From assembly GCA_021158375.1 (NCBI GenBank), contig JAGGUS010000095.1, forward strand, positions 1 through 7,732: 7,732 nucleotides of DNA, in the 5' to 3' direction. A program made the position numbers and the translations under genes. Source of the DNA: Thermoprotei archaeon (GTDB lineage: Archaea; Thermoproteota; Thermoprotei; QMSL01; B3-G16). The notes beneath the pieces are model-generated. The model ran no database searches. It saw only the letters and a list, made by a program, of their open reading frames with translations, and was not told where the DNA came from. The number at the start of each line of letters is the position of its first letter. Position 1 is the first letter of the stretch. Positions 1 through 4,031 of this stretch are shown piece by piece.

Positions 1-1
1 A

Positions 2-91
2 AATAATAGAAACTCTGTCAGATATCGGTTAACTAAGAAGGGTAGGGAATTCATAGAGCTTTATGATCAGATGATTCGGATAATAAAGTAA
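2..91 (+). CDS. Winged-helix DNA-binding protein, ArnR1-like, C-terminal end only
   Basis: This is the 3' end of a gene that starts before the window; 29 codons are visible, ending in TAA at 89-91. The residues RYRLTKKGREFIELYDQMIRI form the second wing strand and the last helix of a small winged-helix domain. They align directly with the end of the next gene (VSITNKGITFLELYQKLVQI): both have [LI]-T-x-K-G, then F-[IL]-E-L-Y. The next two genes on the same strand encode the same kind of protein, so this is the first visible member of a tandem array. The family (single-domain archaeal winged helix, as in the ArnR1-type domain) usually regulates transcription; targets are unknown. The frame and the alignment are seen directly, the function is inferred. 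Confidence 0.7.
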   Translation, partial: NNRNSVRYRLTKKGREFIELYDQMIRIIK

Positions 92-239
92 GTGAAGTCT
101 GTACTATTTACCCATAATATCCGCATTTCCAGATAGTCAATACTAGTGCACGTATCTGTATTTGGAATACATAAAAATCTTAAGTATCCGTCAACAATTA
201 TCTATTGTGCGAAGAAAACGCTTATTTAATGAGGAGAAC

Positions 240-485
240 ATGGCCAGGCGTTCACCCATTGATATTATTGCAGTCATCATCATTGCAGTCCGTTACGGTA
301 ACAGGAAACGCACCCATATTATGTATGAGGCGAACCTAAACTGGAGCCAGTTAAATGCTTACTTAGATTATATGAAGGAGAAAGGTCTTATAGATTATAA
401 TGATGACGGCAGCGTAAGCATTACTAATAAAGGTATTACTTTCCTGGAACTCTATCAGAAATTAGTCCAGATATTGAATGATTAA
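240..485 (+). CDS. Small winged-helix transcriptional regulator, ArnR1-like
   Basis: An 81-residue single-domain protein. A long first helix (about residues 4-18, SPIDIIAVIIIAVRYG) is followed by the recognition region RKRTHIMYEANLNWSQLNAYL, a helix ending KEKGLI, a wing (DYNDDGSVSITNKG) and a C-terminal helix FLELYQKLVQIL. The K/RT-x-I-x-Y-x-A-x-[LI]-[NS] pattern is typical of archaeal ArnR1-like winged helices, many of which act as small dimeric regulators. I start it at ATG 240, because GAGG (231-234) lies five bases upstream and because the N-terminus MARRSPI then aligns with MKRDSVR of the next protein. An in-frame TTG at 162 would add 26 residues foreign to the family. No clear TATA box decides the promoter. 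Which genes it controls is not visible; the pilus genes 2 kb downstream are one possibility. Confidence 0.82.
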   Translation: MARRSPIDIIAVIIIAVRYGNRKRTHIMYEANLNWSQLNAYLDYMKEKGLIDYNDDGSVSITNKGITFLELYQKLVQILND

Positions 486-550
486 TTCAGCAAATCAAAA
501 CATTGTTAAATAAACTAGGATTTCCATATTGTATCCAGCCTACATCACGC

Positions 551-558
551 TTTAAATA
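551..558 (+). promoter_or_regulatory. TATA box for the second complete winged-helix gene
   Basis: TTTAAATA is a near-consensus archaeal TATA box. Its centre at about 555 predicts a transcript start near 580, which leaves only 5-15 bases of leader before the TTG start at 586 or 595. This rules out a protein start at TTG 562. Inference from spacing only. Confidence 0.5.
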
Positions 559-594
559 ATATTGCTTCCCTATATTATACAAGGATTGGGCAAC

Positions 595-843
595 TTGAAG
601 CGAGATAGTGTAAGAATAGTTCGTGATATATTAGATTCAGCCGTAAGCGGTAGGACTAAAACCGAGATAGTATACAGAGCCAGGATAAACTTCAAGCTAT
701 TTGATAAGTACGTTCCCCTACTTGTAAAAAGGAATCTACTAAAGGTGATCTCACGAGATAGCTACCAGGTGTATATAACAACAGAAAAAGGATTAGCATT
801 ACTTAAGAAAATAAATGAAGTACTTAATGCCATCTTTGGTTAA
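595..843 (+). CDS. Small winged-helix transcriptional regulator, ArnR1-like (tandem paralogue)
   Basis: An 82-residue single-domain winged-helix protein. Helix 1 is VRIVRDILDSAV, then GRTKTEIVYRARINFKLFDKY (helix-turn-helix), a helix ending VKRNLLKVI, a wing with the strand YQVYITTEKG, and the closing helix LALLKKINEVLNAI. It has the same layout as the preceding gene (MKRDSVR against MARRSPI; TKTEIVYRARIN against KRTHIMYEANLN), so the two are diverged paralogues. The start is TTG: 595 gives the best family alignment, 586 is possible, and the TATA box at 551-558 excludes anything earlier. It carries its own promoter and so is probably a separate transcription unit. Its stop lies 15 bases from the convergent end of the DUF5305 gene. 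Function as a DNA-binding regulator is a family inference; the target is unknown. Confidence 0.8.
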   Translation: MKRDSVRIVRDILDSAVSGRTKTEIVYRARINFKLFDKYVPLLVKRNLLKVISRDSYQVYITTEKGLALLKKINEVLNAIFG

Positions 844-858
844 TTACTTATAATGTCC

Positions 859-1911
859 TTATTTTGCCATCTCGTACTTATATAAGGTCTTCTCGTCCAA
901 GACATAGAGGAACAACTTCTCGCTCTTTACACCTTCTCTAACAATCAATATCGGCTTGGATAGAGCATCTGAAACTTTGACTAAATCGCTTAAACTCGAT
1001 ACTTTGACTACTACATAATCTTCCATATTTGCTGGCCTCTCTGATACATCAACTATGATATCCTCAAGAGGCTTTAACAATTCGGTAGCGCTCTTACATC
1101 TCGTCCTACCTGTGAACAATAAGGCGCTGAAGAAAACAAGTCCGGAGCCAGTAAGTGCAGTGAGGATGTATGAGTAATATCTTTGATTTTTTAGGTAATC
1201 TCTTCTAGTCACGAATGTCCTAGCTATCTCCCCATTTCTAGTATCATCCTCATGGTCTACTGTAATTACATCCCCGCTTGAGGTCTCCCTGTTTAGATTA
1301 ATCACTATTTTAGGATTATACTTACTATCTATCGTGCCCACTCCAGTTACTACATTAGTCCTTATATTGAAAATCAAAAGTATTTTGTAATCTTTAGCCT
1401 TAGTTCCAGTCTCACTCTCTATTGTCCTTATGAGCTCCCAGTATGCATTGGGATACACCTTAATACAATCCCTCACGGTGGCAAGAACTCCATCATACTC
1501 AATTGTTCTATTACTTAGAATACCTAGTTCTTTCTTCCATCCAGCGGGGGATTCTAGTATGAGCCTTACGGTATAGTTAATATAACCAATACCCCTTACT
1601 GAAGTTCTAAATTCATAATCTACATTAAACAAAAGATATCTCGTAATCCTAAGATAGACCAGCTCCTTTTTCGGATCTATCATGCTTCTATTATATATTT
1701 CGTTTGGCGTAAGGTAAGCTACGTAATCGTAGTTAAGGGAATGATTATAATTGGCTAGAACTTCCTTTCTAACTTCCACAAGAGGAATGGAATGAACCCA
1801 GTATAAGTATATCGCAGAAATCGTAGTTCCTATAGTAAATATTATAGTTAAGATCAATGCCCTTCTTCTTACGAAATTTAGAGTATCCGAGCTCATGCGA
1901 ATTACATCCAT
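859..1911 (-). CDS. DUF5305 family membrane protein
   Basis: A 350-residue protein with two membrane segments. TM1 lies at about residues 17-40 (ALILTIIFTIGTTISAIYLY). A mainly beta-strand outer domain follows at about 41-246, then TM2 at about 247-268 (YILTALTGSGLVFFSALLF) and an 82-residue cytoplasmic tail. The tail contains VVVKVSSLSDLVKVSDALSKP and ILIVREG, with a final LYVLDEKTLYKY. That tail pattern (VxVxSLxDLVxVAxxxxKPIL, then a strand pair ending LYxY) is what I know as the hallmark of archaeal DUF5305 proteins, which commonly sit beside SipW-type signal peptidases and TasA-like exported proteins, as here. The molecular role is unknown; an accessory or quality-control role in fibre export or anchoring is inference. 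A TATA-like stretch at about 1932-1940 (reverse strand) would place the transcript start almost on ATG 1911, so translation may be leaderless. ATG at 1896 is an alternative start. Confidence 0.78.
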   Translation of the reverse strand: MDVIRMSSDTLNFVRRRALILTIIFTIGTTISAIYLYWVHSIPLVEVRKEVLANYNHSLNYDYVAYLTPNEIYNRSMIDPKKELVYLRITRYLLFNVDYEFRTSVRGIGYINYTVRLILESPAGWKKELGILSNRTIEYDGVLATVRDCIKVYPNAYWELIRTIESETGTKAKDYKILLIFNIRTNVVTGVGTIDSKYNPKIVINLNRETSSGDVITVDHEDDTRNGEIARTFVTRRDYLKNQRYYSYILTALTGSGLVFFSALLFTGRTRCKSATELLKPLEDIIVDVSERPANMEDYVVVKVSSLSDLVKVSDALSKPILIVREGVKSEKLFLYVLDEKTLYKYEMAK

Positions 1912-1977
1912 TTCATCTTTAATTTAGTCCCTAAAAATTATTGTGAATTTACTTTATGGATCAAAAATATACACCGT

Positions 1978-2589
1978 CTAATTATCATCACAAAGACTCG
2001 TTATATTGAAACTAAGCGTTATGTACGCATGAGTAATCCATGAATTAAACCTACCAGTATATTCTATAAGACCATTATATACTCCCTTATCCAAATTAAA
2101 ACAACCTGGCTTTATCACATGAAGTGCAACAAATCCCTCACCTATATTAAGATCAGGGGGCTCGCTCAGCCAATTACAGTTCATGATATCTTTCATTATT
2201 GCTGTAAGGTTTAATTCCGCTGTCTTATACGGTCCTAAGAAATAACTATTACATTTAAATCCCTTCGGCAGTTCCACTTTATACTCCATATCTAATGGTG
2301 TTGTACCATTATTAACGATGAATAATTTAACGTATAAGATCCAGCATTTAGTCCCCTTAAGTTGGACTTCTACCTCCTTGTAGCTTAAAATATCGCATGA
2401 AGCGCAAGCCCAACATAAGGTACAGGCTTTACAGCATAAAATCTTCAACTTAGGATCTCCTGTCTTCATTTTGGCCTTAATATATAGCCTCTTAACCCAA
2501 TGTCCGTATATGGCATTTGTTAACATAAGAATGATCATTAATGTAATAAATAGTATAGAGAATGCTTTTGTCAACATCATCACTGACAT
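1978..2589 (-). CDS. Secreted cysteine-rich protein with SipW-type signal peptide, divergent TasA/AbpA-like paralogue
   Basis: A 203-residue exported protein. The signal peptide is residues 1-29 (hydrophobic core FSILFITLMIILML), with a cleavage site after I-Y-G. The mature start HWVKRLYIKAKMKTG matches the KWDKELFIQGTVNTG and RWDKQLTINGSV starts of the two pilins encoded divergently nearby. A later NNGTTP corresponds to their N-x-GTIP strand. After the start comes a striking cysteine ladder at C52, C53, C56, C59, C62 and C65 (C-x-x-C repeated four times), with further cysteines at 82, 113, 138, 163 and 200: eleven in all. The C-terminal Q-W-N motif of the pilins is absent (it ends ITLSFNITSLCDDN), so it is probably not a bulk subunit. 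It could be a minor or tip component analogous to a second bundling-pilus protein, or a separate surface protein processed by the same peptidase. It is followed on the same strand, after 66 bases, by the DUF5305 gene. Confidence 0.7.
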   Translation of the reverse strand: MSVMMLTKAFSILFITLMIILMLTNAIYGHWVKRLYIKAKMKTGDPKLKILCCKACTLCWACASCDILSYKEVEVQLKGTKCWILYVKLFIVNNGTTPLDMEYKVELPKGFKCNSYFLGPYKTAELNLTAIMKDIMNCNWLSEPPDLNIGEGFVALHVIKPGCFNLDKGVYNGLIEYTGRFNSWITHAYITLSFNITSLCDDN

Positions 2590-2644
2590 ATACCTATTGA
2601 TATGATCTTAATAATCTTGTGTAGCTCTAATGCATAATGCTGAT

Positions 2645-2653
2645 CTATTTAAA
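2645..2653. promoter_or_regulatory. TATA-like box in the divergent promoter region
   Basis: CTATTTAAA is a good archaeal TATA box that reads almost equally well on both strands. Used leftward it predicts a transcript start near 2622, about 33 bases before the cysteine-rich gene. Used rightward it would start near 2676 and add about 60 bases to the pilin leader. The leftward use is the simpler reading because the pilin has its own box at 2704. Confidence 0.4.
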
Positions 2654-2656
2654 GAT

Positions 2657-2669
2657 GCCAGTAGCTGGC
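2657..2669. promoter_or_regulatory. Candidate operator dyad
   Basis: GCCAG-TAG-CTGGC is a perfect five-base dyad with a three-base centre. It lies immediately beside the TATA-like box of the divergent region, between the transcription units that run left and right. Its position and symmetry suit a dimeric regulator such as a winged-helix protein. This is inference; dyads this short also occur by chance. Confidence 0.25.
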
Positions 2670-2703
2670 TACATATTGACAGTTTAGATCCTTTTTTCAC
2701 AGC

Positions 2704-2711
2704 CTTTTTAA
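2704..2711 (+). promoter_or_regulatory. Predicted TATA box of the pilin operon
   Basis: CTTTTTAA, centred near 2708, predicts transcription starting at about 2734. That is the very first base of the GAGG/CCTC hairpin that opens the structured leader. A second, weaker T-rich box (CTTTTAG at 2725-2731) would start the RNA near 2753 and would cut that first hairpin off. Confidence 0.45.
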
Positions 2712-2734
2712 GTTCATCTATACCCTTTTAGTGT

Positions 2735-2829
2735 GAGGAACATTCCTCCGGGGGACTAATTGGGAGCCCCCGTTAAAGGGCTTAAAGCCCGATGATAGCC
2801 CTTCCTTCCGTATATCGGAGGTGGTATGT
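2735..2829 (+). promoter_or_regulatory. Structured 5' leader of the pilin operon, can mask the ribosome-binding site
   Basis: The stretch 2735-2820 is visibly richer in GC (47 of 86 by hand count) than its AT-rich surroundings and is full of self-complementary arms. Helix 1: GAGG 2735-2738 with CCTC 2745-2748. Helix 2: CGGGGG 2749-2754 with CCCCCG 2767-2772, extended by CT/AG after a bulged A, with a seven-base loop. Helix 3: GGGC 2778-2781 with GCCC 2787-2790; the competing pairing is AAGGGCT 2776-2782 with AGCCCTT 2797-2803. Helix 4: CTTCCG 2805-2810 with CGGAGG 2816-2821, around the loop TATAT. Helix 4 buries the Shine-Dalgarno sequence GGAGGTG (2817-2823). CCTCCG at 2745-2750 is a second, perfect partner for the same CGGAGG. 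The layout resembles a translational switch: a riboswitch, RNA thermometer or protein-bound autoregulatory leader. No known class is recognised. Confidence 0.55.
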
Positions 2830-3357
2830 GTGAAAGTTAGGAGTAAAGCAACGACAACCCTATTAGTAACTCTAGTAATGGCATTAGTAGTAATGGGCAT
2901 CGCTTATGCAAAATGGGATAAAGAGCTATTCATTCAAGGTACTGTTAATACTGGAACTTTGGATGTAGTATTTGCCAATGTTGAGTGCAATGATGCGGGA
3001 ATAGATCCTGGTTACGATAAGGACGTAGGTAGTTGTAGTGTCTGCTTATCTGATGAGGACGAGACCATGACAGTTACAATAGATAATGCTTACCCATGCT
3101 ATAGCTGTACAATAGACTTCGATTTAGTAAACGTCGGGACGATCCCAGTTAAAATAGAATCTGTAACCATAGACAATCCAAACTCCAACGAATTAACTGT
3201 AACAATGACTCCATCTCCAGATGACCTACGAGACGTACAAATAGATCCTGATGGCTCCGTTCATGTATCTCTATATGTACACGTAGAACAACCAGCTGAG
3301 CAAGGTTCAAGCTACTCGTTCACTATAACGATCGTTGTAGTACAATGGAACGAATAA
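2830..3357 (+). CDS. TasA/AbpA-like pilin (fibre subunit) 1, SipW-dependent
   Basis: A 175-residue exported protein. The signal peptide (residues 1-27, core TLLVTLVMALVVMGIA) ends in A-Y-A; mature KWDKELFIQGTVNTGTL follows. That N-terminal strand is the part expected to insert into the neighbouring subunit in donor-strand fibres. Next come a Y-x-KDVGS loop, a T-[IV]-x-NAYPCY strand, N-x-GTIP, and the ending HVEQPAEQG then FTITIVVVQWNE. The final Q-W-N matches the end of bacterial TasA (recalled as ATQWN) and supports membership of the TasA/camelysin/archaeal bundling-pilin family. Mature cysteines are C53, C69, C72, C90 and C93, including two C-x-x-C pairs, suggesting disulfides or metal binding. 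I choose GTG 2830 because GGAGGTG (2817-2823) sits six bases upstream; the in-frame GTG at 2821 overlaps that site. First gene of an operon with subunit 2 and the signal peptidase. Confidence 0.82.
   Translation: MKVRSKATTTLLVTLVMALVVMGIAYAKWDKELFIQGTVNTGTLDVVFANVECNDAGIDPGYDKDVGSCSVCLSDEDETMTVTIDNAYPCYSCTIDFDLVNVGTIPVKIESVTIDNPNSNELTVTMTPSPDDLRDVQIDPDGSVHVSLYVHVEQPAEQGSSYSFTITIVVVQWNE
3317..3356 (+). repeat. 40-base exact direct repeat, copy 1 (end of pilin 1)
   Basis: Identical base for base to 3918-3957, including all third codon positions. It encodes FTITIVVVQWNE and runs into the TAA stop codon of pilin 1. The sequence just upstream has diverged at many synonymous sites. The centre contains the ten-base palindrome AACGATCGTT. 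Confidence 0.95.
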
Positions 3358-3383
3358 ACTCCTTCTTCTAAGATCTCTACGGA

Positions 3384-3398
3384 AGATCGAGGCGATCT
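3384..3398 (+). promoter_or_regulatory. Hairpin holding the ribosome-binding site of pilin 2
   Basis: AGATCG-AGG-CGATCT is a perfect six-base inverted repeat around a three-base loop. The Shine-Dalgarno sequence GAGG (3389-3392) occupies the loop and the last base of the left arm, eight bases before ATG 3401. An alternative partner for GATCT is AGATC at 3371-3375. It could lower or regulate translation of pilin 2. The fold is inferred from complementarity only. Confidence 0.45.
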
Positions 3399-3400
3399 GT

Positions 3401-3967
3401 ATGAGAAGCATACTAAAACCTCTCTTCTTTATCCTAGTCCTCTCAACTCTACTATTCGGAATAAGTTACAGTCGATGGGACAAACAATTAACAATAAACG
3501 GTTCAGTAGCTACAGGAACCCTAGAAGCGGAATTCACATATTGGTTTAGCAATGATCCACCAGGTCAAACAGATCCAGACTACAATAAAGACGTAGGCTC
3601 TACTGTCTGTACAGTAGGTGATGATAAGCAAACAGCATTCATAACGATAGAAAACGCGTATCCATGCTATCACGTACACTTCAGCTTTACTATAAAGAAT
3701 ACTGGTACTATTCCCTGGATAATTCAAAGCATTACTGTTGATGGGCAGCCACTGCATAGCAACGAACCACTATCGCTTGATCTTGATGGAGATGGAGACT
3801 ACGACATTACTTTAGAAATAACGGATTCTGTTGGCGAACAAGTAGATCCAGGTGACTCCATCGAGACCAGTCTAGATCTACATGTAGAGCAAGGCGCAGA
3901 GCAAGGGTTTACGTATACGTTCACTATAACGATCGTTGTAGTACAATGGAACGAATATGTGCCTTAA
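3401..3967 (+). CDS. TasA/AbpA-like pilin (fibre subunit) 2, SipW-dependent
   Basis: A 188-residue paralogue of the preceding protein. The signal peptide (residues 1-24, core LFFILVLSTLLFGI) ends in S-Y-S; mature RWDKQLTINGSVATGTL is the predicted donor strand. Shared blocks follow in order: YNKDVGS (61-67), ITIENAYPCY (81-90), NTGTIP (100-105), HVEQGAEQG (161-169) and FTITIVVVQWNE (174-185), with YVP added after the point where subunit 1 stops. It keeps only two cysteines (C70, C89), the likely conserved disulfide pair. It has an inserted acidic loop D127-L-D-G-D-G-D-Y-D135 that resembles the calcium loops of dockerin or EF-hand proteins (D at 1, 3, 5 and 9, G at 6). GAGG at 3389-3392 supports ATG 3401. 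It lies 43 bases after subunit 1, so the two are very likely co-transcribed. Two subunits may form a mixed fibre, or one may be minor. Confidence 0.82.
   Translation: MRSILKPLFFILVLSTLLFGISYSRWDKQLTINGSVATGTLEAEFTYWFSNDPPGQTDPDYNKDVGSTVCTVGDDKQTAFITIENAYPCYHVHFSFTIKNTGTIPWIIQSITVDGQPLHSNEPLSLDLDGDGDYDITLEITDSVGEQVDPGDSIETSLDLHVEQGAEQGFTYTFTITIVVVQWNEYVP
3918..3957 (+). repeat. 40-base exact direct repeat, copy 2 (end of pilin 2)
   Basis: Second copy of 3317-3356, 601 bases downstream in the same orientation and the same reading frame. Here the frame runs on for three more codons before TAA at 3965-3967. Recombination between the copies would fuse the two pilin genes or delete one. Confidence 0.95.
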
Positions 3968-4031
3968 ACTAGTTGAGATGAACTGTAAATTTCCACTCTT
4001 TTCTTTTATTTCTCCTAGATATGGGGATCAC

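Noticed and set aside
130..158. Inverted repeat CAGATA/TATCTG upstream of the first complete winged-helix gene.
   Set aside because: Only six base pairs with a 17-base gap in AT-rich sequence; indistinguishable from chance.
162..239. TTG at 162 as the start of the first complete winged-helix gene.
   Set aside because: It adds 26 residues with no family counterpart, and GAGG at 231-234 is placed for ATG 240.
2821..2829. Earlier in-frame GTG at 2821 as the start of pilin 1, or the ATG at 2826.
   Set aside because: 2821 lies inside the Shine-Dalgarno sequence GGAGGTG, which is spaced for GTG 2830. The ATG at 2826 is in another frame and meets TAG after four codons.
2718..2900. Open frame on the minus strand across the pilin leader.
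   Set aside because: It overlaps the structured leader and signal-peptide codons, has no ribosome-binding site and no recognisable protein character.
3521..3757. Open frame on the minus strand inside pilin 2.
   Set aside because: Pilin 2 is clearly coding on the plus strand with paralogue support; the antisense frame has a random-looking composition.
2830..3967. Class III (type IV pilin or archaellin) signal peptides on the subunits.
   Set aside because: There is no charged prepilin-peptidase site before the hydrophobic core; cleavage fits the A-x-A type after it, and a signal peptidase I gene follows.
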